Source: Variovorax sp. 770b2
Lineage (GTDB): Bacteria > Pseudomonadota > Gammaproteobacteria > Burkholderiales > Burkholderiaceae_C
Reading direction: 5' to 3'
Length of the DNA: 64,000 bases
NCBI RefSeq assembly: GCF_900115685.1
Contig: NZ_FOXJ01000001.1
Coordinates: 2,823,796 to 2,887,795 of the forward strand
The translations under genes and the position numbers were made by a program. The notes beneath the pieces are model-generated. The model did no database searches, was not told the DNA's origin, and worked only from the letters and a program-made list of their open reading frames with translations. Shown one piece after another: positions 56,369-64,000 of the stretch; the first letter of the stretch is position 1; every line of letters starts with the position of its first letter.

Positions 56369-57556
56369 TTACTTGGCTTTACCGGGGTCCTTCACGCCCT
56401 TGATGACATCGAACTCGACGTTGTAGAGCTGCCCGTCCTTCTTCTCGACCTTGCGCAGGTACACGTCCTGCACGATGTCGCGCGTTTGCGCATCGATCAG
56501 CACCTGGCCGCGCGGGCTCTCGAAGACCTGGCCCTTCATGGCCGCCAGCAGCGCCTCGCCGCCGCCCTGGCCCTTGGTGGTCTTGAGCGCTTCGTAGATC
56601 ACGCGCATGCCGTCATAGCCGCCGACGGCCATGAAGTTGGGGCGCATCTTCGGGTTGGCCTTCTGGAAGGCCTCGACGAACTTCTTGTTCGCGGCCGAAG
56701 GGTGCGCGGCCGAGTAGTGGTGCGAGGTGACCACGCCCAGCGCGCCGTCGCCCATGTCGTTCAGCTGGTCGTCATCGGTCACGTCGCCGGTGGCGATCAT
56801 GCGGATGCCGGCCTTGTCCATGCCGCGTTCCAGGAACTGCTTCATCACCGCCGCGCCCGCGCCCGAGGGCACGAAGACGAACAGCGCATCGGGCTTGGCA
56901 TCGCGCACCTTCTGCAGGAACGGCGCGAAGTCGGGGTTGCGCAGCGGCACGCGGAGTTTTTCGATCACCTTGCCGCCGTTGAGCTGGAAGCGCTCGCTGA
57001 AGAACTTCTCGGCGTCGTTGCCGGGGCCGTAGTCGGCCACCAGCGTGACCACCGACTTCACGCCGTTCTTCGGCGCCCAGTCACCCATGGCGACCGACAC
57101 CTGCGGCAGCGTGAAGCTCGAACGGATGATGTAGGGCGAAGCTTCGGTGATGCTGGAGGTGGCCGCGGCCATCACCACTTCAGGCGTCTTCGACTGGGTG
57201 GCGATCGGCGCCACGGCCAGCGCCAGCGGCGTCAGGCCGAAGCCTGCCAGCACGTTGACCTTGTCGTTCACCACCAGCTCCTGCGCGAGGCGCTTGGTCA
57301 CGTCGGGCAGGCCGGTGTCGTCCTTGACGATCAGCTCGACCTTCTTGCCGGCCACGGTGTCGCCGTTCTGCGCCATGTACAGGCGCGCAGCGGCTTCGAT
57401 CTGGCGGCCGGTGGAGGCCGACTGGCCCGTCATCGGGAGGATCAGGCCGATCTTGAACTTGTTGTTGTCCTGGGCGCTGGCGAAGGGCGCCGCGAGTGCG
57501 GCGGAGAGCGCAATTGCCGAGAGGCTCGCGGTCTGGATGAGATGACGTCTTTGCAT
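56369..57556 (-). CDS. Liv-type ABC transporter substrate-binding protein
   Basis: The 395-residue protein has a signal peptide (cleavage after FASAQD) and a type I periplasmic binding fold (KIGLILPMTGQSASTGRQIEA, VVTLVADYGPG, NFMAVGGYDGMRVIYEAL). Such proteins capture branched-chain amino acids, amides or aromatic acids. Its gene lies between the VanB-like reductase and livH, in the same direction, so the ligand may be the substrate of the oxygenase. A nested set of inverted repeats lies upstream. Confidence 0.9.
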   Translation of the reverse strand: MQRRHLIQTASLSAIALSAALAAPFASAQDNNKFKIGLILPMTGQSASTGRQIEAAARLYMAQNGDTVAGKKVELIVKDDTGLPDVTKRLAQELVVNDKVNVLAGFGLTPLALAVAPIATQSKTPEVVMAAATSSITEASPYIIRSSFTLPQVSVAMGDWAPKNGVKSVVTLVADYGPGNDAEKFFSERFQLNGGKVIEKLRVPLRNPDFAPFLQKVRDAKPDALFVFVPSGAGAAVMKQFLERGMDKAGIRMIATGDVTDDDQLNDMGDGALGVVTSHHYSAAHPSAANKKFVEAFQKANPKMRPNFMAVGGYDGMRVIYEALKTTKGQGGGEALLAAMKGQVFESPRGQVLIDAQTRDIVQDVYLRKVEKKDGQLYNVEFDVIKGVKDPGKAK

Positions 57557-57658
57557 GAGGTTTTCCTTGGAGGGACGGAATGCGAAACCGGGCTATTTTC
57601 AACACTTTGCAACATTCGGCGGAGCAGGCAATCACCTAGCCGGCCCCTCCGGCGGGCC

Positions 57659-57701
57659 TTTGTTGCGCGATCAACAAATGAACTGCGCGATGATCGCGCA
57701 A
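57659..57701. promoter_or_regulatory. Nested inverted repeats upstream of the binding-protein gene
   Basis: TTGCGCGATCA (57663-57673) and TGATCGCGCAA (57691-57701) form a perfect 11-bp inverted repeat with 17 bp between. Within it lie two further perfect palindromes: TTTGTTG/CAACAAA (57659-57678) and TGCGCGAT-G-ATCGCGCA (57684-57700). The site lies 6 bp past the reductase stop and 100-140 bp before the binding-protein ATG, so it could be an operator or an RNA hairpin. Confidence 0.55.
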
Positions 57702-57707
57702 GGCGCT

Positions 57708-58694
57708 TCAGCTGTCGGCGCGGTAGGCGGAATCGAGCGTGAGCGTACCCACGGCGCGTGACACGCAGGCGCAGATGCGGGTGGCCGATTGCTTTTCGTG
57801 CGCGCTCAGGAACACGTCGCGGTGATCGACTTCGCCCTCGACCGCGAGCACGTCCATGACGCACAGGCCGCACTCGCCGCGCTTGCAGTCCCAGAGGGTC
57901 TGCACGCCGGCCGCGTCGAGCGCTTCGAGCAGGGTGCAGTCGGCCGGCACAGTGATCGCCAGGTCGTGCCGGGGAATGCGCACCGTGAAGGCCTGCGTCG
58001 CCAGCCGGCCGCTGCTGCCGAAGGTTTCGAAGCGCAGGTCGGCCGGGGCGCGGCCGGCCGCTTCCCAGGCGCGCTTGACGGCTTCGAGCATGGGCACCGG
58101 GCCGCAGGTGTAGAGCTGGCCGCCGGGCGGCAGTTCGGCGATGGCGGCGGCGAAGTCGATGGGGGCCGCGCCTTCATGCGCGACGACGCCTTCGCCCAGC
58201 GCTTCTTGCAGGTGCGCGAGGTAACCGAACTCGCCGGCGTGGCGCGCGCCATAGAGCATCTTCACCGGCACACCGCTGCGCTGCGCATGCGCGCCCAGGC
58301 GCTGCGCCATCAACACCAGCGGCGTGATGCCGATGCCGCCTGCCACCAGCAGATAGCCGGGCGCGGAGAGGTCGAGCGGAAAGTGGTTCTGCGGCGCGCT
58401 CACCTGCAGGCGGTCGCCGGGTGCCAGTTGCCACATGGCCAGCGAGCCGCCCCGGCCGTCGTCCAGGCGCTTGACCGCGATGCGCCAGCACTGGCCATCG
58501 CCCTCGCCGACCAGCGAGTACGAACGCGTCTGCAGCCTGCCCTGCGCCGTCATCACCTGCACCTGCAGGTGGGCGCCGGGTTCATGCGGCGCGGCAAAGC
58601 CCGACTCGGGCCGGAGCTCGAACTCGCGCACCGTGGGGGTCACGTCGCGCAGCGCAACCACCTGCGCCTGCATCCATTGAAGATCGCTTTTCAT
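57708..58694 (-). CDS. PDR/VanB family oxidoreductase (Rieske oxygenase reductase)
   Basis: The 328-residue protein has the order FMN domain (RSYSL, 57-61), NAD domain (GGIGITP, CGP at 197-199) and C-terminal plant-type [2Fe-2S] cluster (Cys270, Cys275, Cys278, Cys308 in DCKRGECGLCVMD and CAC). It passes electrons from NADH to a Rieske oxygenase, here most likely the VanA-like subunit encoded next to it. A GntR gene sits between the two. Confidence 0.92.
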   Translation of the reverse strand: MKSDLQWMQAQVVALRDVTPTVREFELRPESGFAAPHEPGAHLQVQVMTAQGRLQTRSYSLVGEGDGQCWRIAVKRLDDGRGGSLAMWQLAPGDRLQVSAPQNHFPLDLSAPGYLLVAGGIGITPLVLMAQRLGAHAQRSGVPVKMLYGARHAGEFGYLAHLQEALGEGVVAHEGAAPIDFAAAIAELPPGGQLYTCGPVPMLEAVKRAWEAAGRAPADLRFETFGSSGRLATQAFTVRIPRHDLAITVPADCTLLEALDAAGVQTLWDCKRGECGLCVMDVLAVEGEVDHRDVFLSAHEKQSATRICACVSRAVGTLTLDSAYRADS

Positions 58695-58727
58695 CGGGGA
58701 ACACCAACAAGAAAAAAGAGAAGTCGA

Positions 58728-59501
58728 TCAGCCGCGGCGGCGGATCAGCTGCACGCCGGGGAGCGCGCGCTGCTCGGCGGTCGGCGTGCCGTGCAGCGCC
58801 TCGCGCAGGTTGCGCCGCGCGATGCGGCTGTGCTCGCGCATCAGCGCCTCGGCGCGCGAGCCCTCGCCGGATTCGATGGCGTCGAGCACCTGCAGGTGCT
58901 GGTCCTGCGCGATCACGAGCATGTCGCGCGCGGCCGGCGAATTGGCCTGCACGATGACGAAGCCCGAGGGCGAGGCGAACGGCAGGTTGACCACGCGTTC
59001 GAGCTGCTGCGCGATGACCGGGCTGCCGGCCATCTCGCACAGCAGCGCATGGAATTTCTCGTTGTGCGTCACGTAGCGCGAGAACGCCGCGTCGTCGAGT
59101 GCGGGCTCGCGCAGCAATTCGTCGATGCGCGCGAGACACGCGCGGGCTTCGCGCAGCACGACCGGCGCCGCGCCGCGTTCGGCCGCGAGCCGGGCGACCA
59201 GCCCTTCGAGCGTGCCGCGCAGCTCGATGGCGTCGGCCACGTCGCGCTCGGAAAAAGTACGCACCGCGTAGCCGCCATTGGGCAGGGCTTCGAGCAGGCC
59301 TTCCTGTTCGAGCCGCATCAGCGCGCTGCGCACCGGGGTGCGCGAGACGCCGAGCTGTTCGGAGATGGCGACTTCGGCAATGCGCGCGCCGCCAGGCAGT
59401 TCGCCCGCGAGGATCATTTCGCGCAGTCGCAACTGCGCTTTCACGGCCTGCGAGCTGCCGGTGTCGCCGGGCTCGATGGGGGAAACCACCGTGGCCTTCA
59501 T
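58728..59501 (-). CDS. GntR family regulator (FCD subgroup)
   Basis: The 257-residue protein has a winged-helix domain (ILAGELPGGARIAEVAISEQ and LGVSRTPVRSALMRLEQEGL) and a helical FCD effector domain with the acidic/His pattern of metal-dependent acid binding. It lies between oxygenase and reductase genes and overlaps the oxygenase stop as ATGA. The TGTATACA palindromes in the shared promoter are candidate operators, making it the likely repressor of the whole cluster. Confidence 0.9.
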   Translation of the reverse strand: MKATVVSPIEPGDTGSSQAVKAQLRLREMILAGELPGGARIAEVAISEQLGVSRTPVRSALMRLEQEGLLEALPNGGYAVRTFSERDVADAIELRGTLEGLVARLAAERGAAPVVLREARACLARIDELLREPALDDAAFSRYVTHNEKFHALLCEMAGSPVIAQQLERVVNLPFASPSGFVIVQANSPAARDMLVIAQDQHLQVLDAIESGEGSRAEALMREHSRIARRNLREALHGTPTAEQRALPGVQLIRRRG

Positions 59502-60607
59502 GCGGCCTGCTTCTCTTCGACGGGACGGATCGGGATCGCGGCGCGCGCGGGCTTTTCCTTCTCGACCATGCGATCGATCAGCCGGCGCGCCCACATCGAA
59601 CCGGCGTCGATGTTGAGGTTGTAGAACTGGTGGTCGGGGTGTTCGTCCATCGCCTTCTGCTGCGCTTCGAGCACGAGTTCGTCTTCGCGGAAGATGCCGG
59701 CCACGCCCTCGCGCAGCTCGTGCGTGAGGCGCTGTTCGCCGATGCAGTAGTTGCGTGCGAAGGCCCAGAAGTACAGGCACGTCTTGTCGGTCTCGGGCGT
59801 GATGGTGTTGAGCACGTAGCCGTTGACGCCCTTGCTGCGGTCGCCGGCGTTGTCGCCGTTCGGCACCGCGCCGCTGCCCGCCTCGGCCACGCCCACGTCG
59901 ATGTTCACCGTGCACGGGCCTTCGAAACGAATGATCTGCCAGCGGTCGACCTTGCCCGTGTAGCCGCGTGCGTGGCGGATCTGGCCGCCCCAGAACGGCG
60001 GTGCGTCGATGTCTTCCATCCAGCGCGTGACGGTGGCCGAGCGGTCGCCGTGCGTGGCGACGAACGGCGCCTCGGCCACCTCGCGGTTGCCGATGGAAGA
60101 GCCGTGCACGAAGGTCTCGTGCGTCAGGTCCATGAGGTTGTCGACCACGAGCCGGTAGTCGCAATTGACCCGGATCATCTTGCCGTCGCCGGCCCAGGCG
60201 GGGTCGTCGTTCCAGTGCATGTCGGGCACGAGCGCGGGGTCGGCCTTGGCCGGGTCGCCGGGCCAGATCCAGACGAAGCGGTGCTTCTCGACCACCGGAA
60301 AGTTGCGCACGCACGCCGAGGGGTTGAGCGTTTCCTGGCTCGGCATGTGGGTGCAGCGGCCCTGGCTGTTGTAGACCAGGCCGTGATAGCCGCAGACCAG
60401 CTCGTCGCCTTCGAGGCGGCCGAGCGAGAGCGGCATCAGCCGGTGCCAGCAGGCGTCTTCGAGCGCGGCGACCTGGCCGTCGGTGCGGCGGAACATCACC
60501 AGCTTCTGGTTGCAGATGGTGCGCGGCAGCAGCGCGTGACGCACTTCGACGTCGTAGGCGGCGGCATACCAGGCGTTCAGTGGAAAGGAGGTCGTGGGCG
60601 TTTTCAT
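59498..60607 (-). CDS. VanA-like Rieske non-heme iron oxygenase (alpha subunit)
   Basis: The 369-residue enzyme has the Rieske motif Cys53-x-His55 and Cys72-x2-His75 (ACWHRLMPL, VCGYHGL) and the mononuclear iron site His163/His168 with nearby Asp (NLMDLTHETFVHG, 157-169). Length and layout fit vanillate O-demethylases and related mono-oxygenases, which remove methyl groups from aromatics or hydroxylate them. Vanillate itself is not certain. A start at MKTPTTSFPLNAWYAAA is the family N-terminus; the extra residues upstream would cross the operator. Confidence 0.88.
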   Translation of the reverse strand: MKTPTTSFPLNAWYAAAYDVEVRHALLPRTICNQKLVMFRRTDGQVAALEDACWHRLMPLSLGRLEGDELVCGYHGLVYNSQGRCTHMPSQETLNPSACVRNFPVVEKHRFVWIWPGDPAKADPALVPDMHWNDDPAWAGDGKMIRVNCDYRLVVDNLMDLTHETFVHGSSIGNREVAEAPFVATHGDRSATVTRWMEDIDAPPFWGGQIRHARGYTGKVDRWQIIRFEGPCTVNIDVGVAEAGSGAVPNGDNAGDRSKGVNGYVLNTITPETDKTCLYFWAFARNYCIGEQRLTHELREGVAGIFREDELVLEAQQKAMDEHPDHQFYNLNIDAGSMWARRLIDRMVEKEKPARAAIPIRPVEEKQAA

Positions 60608-60617
60608 GAATACCCAA

Positions 60618-60625
60618 TGTATACA
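60618..60625. promoter_or_regulatory. GntR-type palindrome, site 1
   Basis: TGTATACA is a perfect palindrome placed 10 bp upstream of the oxygenase ATG. FCD-type GntR proteins bind TGTA-TACA-like sites; the GntR gene of this cluster is two positions away. Binding here would block the oxygenase operon. Confidence 0.55.
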
Positions 60626-60682
60626 GAAATCAGGAAATATCCAGTTCAAAGCGCCTTGTTCGAGGGTAAACACCGATCATTG

Positions 60683-60690
60683 CGTATACA
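60683..60690. promoter_or_regulatory. GntR-type palindrome, site 2
   Basis: CGTATACA carries the same GTATAC core as site 1, 66 bp away, and sits closer to the MetE-like gene on the other side. The arrangement suggests one regulator controlling both divergent units. An inverted repeat AGCGCCTTG (60650-60658) / CAAGGCGCT (60705-60713) brackets it. Confidence 0.5.
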
Positions 60691-60754
60691 AACAAGCCAT
60701 CGTTCAAGGCGCTAGGATGCTCCGTTCGTTATCAGCCACGACGGAGTTCACCCC

Positions 60755-61876
60755 ATGTCCCAGCACGCCGCCCTGCCCGCCCGCTACGACCACGTCGGCA
60801 GTTTCCTGCGCCCCAAGTACCTGCTCGAAGCGCGCGAGCAGAAGGCCCAGGGCGAGATCACGCCCGAGCAATTGCGCACGGTCGAAGACAAGGCCATCAC
60901 CGAGATCGTCCGCTTCCAGGAAGACATCGGCCTGAAAAGCATCACCGACGGCGAGTTCCGCCGCACCTACTTTCACATCGACTTCCTGGACCAGCTCGGC
61001 GGCGTGAAGACCGACATTCCGGTCACCATCCGCAAGCCCGACGGCACCGAGGAACTGGCGCCGCCCGCGATGCGCGTGATCGACAAGGTGCGCCACATCA
61101 AGGACATCCAGCTCGCCGATTTCCAGTACCTCAAGAGCCAGGTCTCCGCGGGCCGCACGCCCAAGGTGACCATCCCCTCGCCGACGATGCTGCACTTTCG
61201 CGGCGGCCGCGCCGGCATCAGCAAGGACGCGTACCCCGAGCTCGACCCGGTGTTCTACGACGACGTGGCCAAGGCCTACGGCGACGAACTGCGCTCGCTG
61301 GCCGCGGCCGGCTGCACCTACGTGCAGATGGACGACACCAACCTGGCCTACCTGTGCGACGAGCACATGCGCGAAGCCGCCCGCAAGCGCGGCGACGACC
61401 CGAACGAGCTGCCGCATCGCTACGCGGCCTTCATCAACAAGGTGGTCGCGCAAAAGCCGCCGGGCATGCTGCTCGCGATGCACCTGTGCCGCGGCAACTT
61501 CAAGAGCACGCACGCCGCGGCCGGCAACTACGAGCCGGTGGCCGAGGCGCTCCTGAAGGAGATGGACCTGGACGCCTACTTCATGGAATACGACGACGCC
61601 CGCTCGGGCGACTTCAAGCCGCTGCGCTACCTGCCCAAGGGCAAGACGGTGGTGCTGGGCCTCGTGACCACCAAGTTCGGCCAGATGGAAGACAAGGACG
61701 AGCTCAAGCGCCGCATCGAGGAGGCCGCCAAGTACGCGCCGCTCGAGCAGCTGGCGCTCTCGCCGCAGTGCGGCTTCTCCAGCACCGTGCACGGCAACAA
61801 CATCGCGGTGGAAGCGCAGCGCAACAAGCTGCGCCTGGTGGTCGAGACCGCGCAGGAGGTCTGGGGCTCGACCTGA
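60755..61876 (+). CDS. MetE-like (cobalamin-independent methionine synthase II family) methyltransferase
   Basis: The 373-residue protein is equal to the catalytic C-terminal half of MetE. The zinc ligands His243, Cys245 (AMHLCRGN), Glu278 (FMEYD) and Cys339 (SPQCGF) are all present, so it can activate a thiol for methyl transfer. The N-terminal half of real MetE is absent. Related short proteins act on S- or O-methyl donors other than methyl-folate. It is divergent from the Rieske oxygenase and shares its regulatory region. Confidence 0.85.
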   Translation: MSQHAALPARYDHVGSFLRPKYLLEAREQKAQGEITPEQLRTVEDKAITEIVRFQEDIGLKSITDGEFRRTYFHIDFLDQLGGVKTDIPVTIRKPDGTEELAPPAMRVIDKVRHIKDIQLADFQYLKSQVSAGRTPKVTIPSPTMLHFRGGRAGISKDAYPELDPVFYDDVAKAYGDELRSLAAAGCTYVQMDDTNLAYLCDEHMREAARKRGDDPNELPHRYAAFINKVVAQKPPGMLLAMHLCRGNFKSTHAAAGNYEPVAEALLKEMDLDAYFMEYDDARSGDFKPLRYLPKGKTVVLGLVTTKFGQMEDKDELKRRIEEAAKYAPLEQLALSPQCGFSSTVHGNNIAVEAQRNKLRLVVETAQEVWGST

Positions 61877-61903
61877 CGCGCCATTTCTGGTGAAGTCGGG
61901 GGC

Positions 61904-62575
61904 ATGACGACCACGACAAAGATCCTCTCCGGCCCCCTCAGCATGTTCGGCGCGAAGGTGCAGATCGCCGCGCTTGAAAAAGGCATTCCATTCGAGCTCA
62001 CGATGGTGCCGTTCACCAAGGACGACGCCTACGAGCCCAAGCACCCCGACGTGCTGCGCATCAACCCCGTCAAGCAGCAGGTGCCGGTGCTGATCGACGG
62101 CGAGGTCGGGCTGTTCGACTCGACGCAGATCTTCGAGTACCTCGAAGACCGCTACCCCGCCCCTGCCCTGTGGCCCGAAGGCATTGCCGACCGGGCCCGG
62201 GCGCGGCAGCTGGAGCAGAAGGCCGACGAGGTGTTCTTTCCGAACGTCATCAAGCTCTTCGGCCTGCAGCACGACATGCAGAGCGCCCCGGCCGTCGCCG
62301 CGTGCGCCGGCTGCGCGCGCTTCTATGAAGAAATGGAAGGCCTGCTGGCCACGCGCGAGTACCTTGCGGGCCCGTACTCCTTCGCGGACATCGCCTTCTA
62401 CATGGCCCACGTCTTCGCCGACCGCAAGGGCGCCGGCATGACCGATGCCACGCCGCGTCTGGTGGCCTGGCGGGACCGCGTTCGCGACCGGCCCGCGGTG
62501 CATGCGGTCGTCGATCCGATGATGAAGTTCCTCGCCTCCGAGGGCCGCGGCGTGCCCGCCTTCCTGCAACGCTGA
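61904..62575 (+). CDS. Glutathione S-transferase family protein
   Basis: The 223-residue protein has an N-terminal thioredoxin-like domain (ILSGPLSMFGAKVQIAALEKG, with a Ser as likely catalytic residue; VKQQVPVLIDGEVGLFDSTQ with the glutathione-binding Ser) and a helical C-terminal domain. It may conjugate glutathione or cleave an ether in aromatic degradation. It starts 27 bp after the MetE-like gene, so it is probably in the same transcript. Confidence 0.87.
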   Translation: MTTTTKILSGPLSMFGAKVQIAALEKGIPFELTMVPFTKDDAYEPKHPDVLRINPVKQQVPVLIDGEVGLFDSTQIFEYLEDRYPAPALWPEGIADRARARQLEQKADEVFFPNVIKLFGLQHDMQSAPAVAACAGCARFYEEMEGLLATREYLAGPYSFADIAFYMAHVFADRKGAGMTDATPRLVAWRDRVRDRPAVHAVVDPMMKFLASEGRGVPAFLQR

Positions 62576-62609
62576 TCGGGTGCGGGCGCGCTGAGGCATC
62601 ATTGCCCCC

Positions 62610-63989
62610 ATGCCGAATACAGGGTTCGACTGGCTGCCCTCTGCCTCGCAGCATTTCCTCGTCGTCACTTTTGCGCTGCTTGTCTACGTATTGAGCACGC
62701 GCGCGCGCCGCGAGCAGCGCGCCCCCACCACCGCCATCGCCTGGGTGATGGGGCTGGTGCTGATGCCCTACCTGATCCTTCCGATGTACCTCCTGTTCGG
62801 CCAGCGCAAGCTGCGCCCGGCCGGCTCGCCGCGGCCGCCGCGCTCGGTGCCGCCGGGGCACTGGGCCGCCGACCTGATCGAGAGCTTCGGCCTCGCGCCG
62901 CCCGGGCGCTGCGCGGTGCGCCTGCATGCCGACGGCGAGGCCGCGCGCGAGGCGCTGTGGCAGGTGATCGACGGCGCGCGCGAACGCATCGACGTGTGCA
63001 CCTTCATCATCGGCGACGACGCGCTCGGCCATGCGGTGATCGCGCGGCTCGCGCAGCGCTCGCGCGAGGGCATCAAGGTGCGCGTGCTGCTCGACGGCTT
63101 CGGCGCACTGTCGCTGCCGCGCCACCACTTCGACCTGTTGCGCGCGGCGGGCGGCGAGGTGGCGGTGTTCCGCCCCTTCTTCAGCCTGCGCCGCACCGGG
63201 CCGCGCAACCTGCGCAACCACCGCAAGTTCACCATCGCCGACGACGGCTGGCTCTGGTCGGGCGGACGCAACCTCGCGGGCGAGTACTTCACGGGCAACG
63301 CCAAGCACCCCGAGGCGTGGCGCGATCTCTCGTTCGACCTGCGCGGCAATGTGGCCGCCGCCGCGGCCCGCCAGTTCGACCACGACTGGAGCTCGGTGCG
63401 CTCGCGCAAGGCGCGCGCCATCACCTGCGACGACGTGCTCGAAGGCCCCGGCACCGCGATGGCCCAGTTCCTGCCGAGCGGCCCCGACCAGACCGAGGAC
63501 ACCGCGCACGCCCTCCTCATCGATGCGTGCTTTCGCGCCGAGCACCGCATCCTCGCGATCACGCCCTACTTCGTGCCCGGCGACGGCCTGCGCGATGCGC
63601 TGCGGCTCGCAGCGCGCCGCGGCGTGCAGGTGACGATCGCGATGCCCGCGCAATCGAACCACCGCCTGGCCGACTTCGTGCGCGCCCGCGCCATGCGCGA
63701 CCTGGCGCGCGCGGGCGTGAGCTTTCGCATGCTGCCCTTCATGGCGCACGCCAAGGCGGTGGTGCTCGACCACGAGCTTGCGATGTGCGGCTCGATCAAC
63801 CTGGACCTGCGCAGCCTGCTGCTGAACCACGAGGCGGCCGTGGTGTTCTACGGCCCGCACGAGATCGACTGGCTCGCCGAGTGGATCGACACCACGGCGT
63901 CGGCCGGCGAGCCCTATCGCGCGCGGCGCCCGGGCCTCGTGCGCGACGTGGCCGAGGGACTGCTGCTTACCGTCGCTTTCCAGCTGTAG
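62610..63989 (+). CDS. Cardiolipin synthase (phospholipase D superfamily)
   Basis: The 459-residue protein has two N-terminal transmembrane helices (about 16-30 and 42-63) and two HKD motifs: His204-x-Lys206-x4-Asp211 (NHRKFTIADDG) and His380-x-Lys382-x4-Asp387 (MAHAKAVVLDHEL). It joins two phosphatidylglycerol molecules to cardiolipin. The pathway starts with PgsA, encoded in the same window. Proximity to the catabolic genes is probably incidental. Whether it is ClsA, ClsB or ClsC type cannot be told. Confidence 0.88.
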   Translation: MPNTGFDWLPSASQHFLVVTFALLVYVLSTRARREQRAPTTAIAWVMGLVLMPYLILPMYLLFGQRKLRPAGSPRPPRSVPPGHWAADLIESFGLAPPGRCAVRLHADGEAAREALWQVIDGARERIDVCTFIIGDDALGHAVIARLAQRSREGIKVRVLLDGFGALSLPRHHFDLLRAAGGEVAVFRPFFSLRRTGPRNLRNHRKFTIADDGWLWSGGRNLAGEYFTGNAKHPEAWRDLSFDLRGNVAAAAARQFDHDWSSVRSRKARAITCDDVLEGPGTAMAQFLPSGPDQTEDTAHALLIDACFRAEHRILAITPYFVPGDGLRDALRLAARRGVQVTIAMPAQSNHRLADFVRARAMRDLARAGVSFRMLPFMAHAKAVVLDHELAMCGSINLDLRSLLLNHEAAVVFYGPHEIDWLAEWIDTTASAGEPYRARRPGLVRDVAEGLLLTVAFQL

Positions 63990-64000
63990 CCGGCGGCGCG

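Overview
The window is an ordinary, gene-dense piece of a high-GC betaproteobacterial chromosome. Gene content (H-NS with a GRGRKPRW tail, EarP/EF-P with Arg32, phasin, Bug-type binding protein, surE-pcm-nlpD, hupB-tRNA-Val-ppiD) points to the Comamonadaceae, most likely Variovorax or a close relative; this is inference from protein style, not a database match. I see no insertion sequence, prophage, integrase, CRISPR array or rRNA operon. About 62 protein genes and two tRNA genes cover nearly all of it, and the longest stretch without a gene is the ~300-bp rpoD leader.

Layout. 1-3.3 kb: surE-pcm-nlpD (stationary-phase survival; nlpD runs off the left edge) and a quinone reductase. 3.3-9 kb: H-NS-like protein, tRNA-His, small stress and nuclease-like proteins, then the hupB-tRNA-Val-ppiD region with a near-consensus promoter. 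9-12 kb: a tartrate/isopropylmalate-type dehydrogenase translationally coupled to a haloacetate dehalogenase, with a divergent LysR regulator. 12-15.6 kb: DMT transporter, pgsA, uvrC. 15.7-22.2 kb: lipoprotein gamma-glutamyltransferase, M20 peptidase, earP-efp, LOG family protein. 22.3-25.2 kb: a DHA2 efflux pump operon with its own TetR gene and a palindromic operator. 25.2-31.5 kb: a minus-strand run pncB, Na+/H+ antiporter, 2-hydroxyacid dehydrogenase, rmuC, MFS transporter. 31.6-36.3 kb: CsbD, a twin-CX10C secreted protein, thioesterase/deacetylase pair, phasin with a PhaR-type site, an SDR and YihY. 36.4-41.1 kb: dnaG-rpoD. 41.1-45.2 kb: unknown propeller-like protein, Bcr/CflA transporter, HPP-CBS protein, SugE.

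45.2-50 kb holds a small acid-catabolism operon (HMG-CoA-lyase-like enzyme, CaiB-type CoA transferase, Bug binding protein) with a divergent LysR gene, followed by an MBL-fold/DsbA-like pair. 51.2-62.6 kb is the most distinctive part. A continuous minus-strand run encodes a VanA-like Rieske oxygenase, a GntR regulator, a VanB-like reductase, a complete Liv-type ABC importer and a tannase-family lipoprotein esterase. Divergent from it are a MetE-like zinc methyltransferase and a glutathione S-transferase. Together they look like a route that splits an ester outside the cytoplasm, imports the acid, oxidatively demethylates or hydroxylates it, and possibly handles a methyl group. The substrate cannot be read from sequence. 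The window closes with a cardiolipin synthase.

Most promising leads: this esterase-importer-Rieske-MetE module and its regulatory palindromes; the tannase-family enzyme that has lost both cysteines of the usual CS-D-HC disulfide; the AT-hook-like tail on RpoD; the dehalogenase-dehydrogenase operon; and the PhaR-type operator at the phasin gene.
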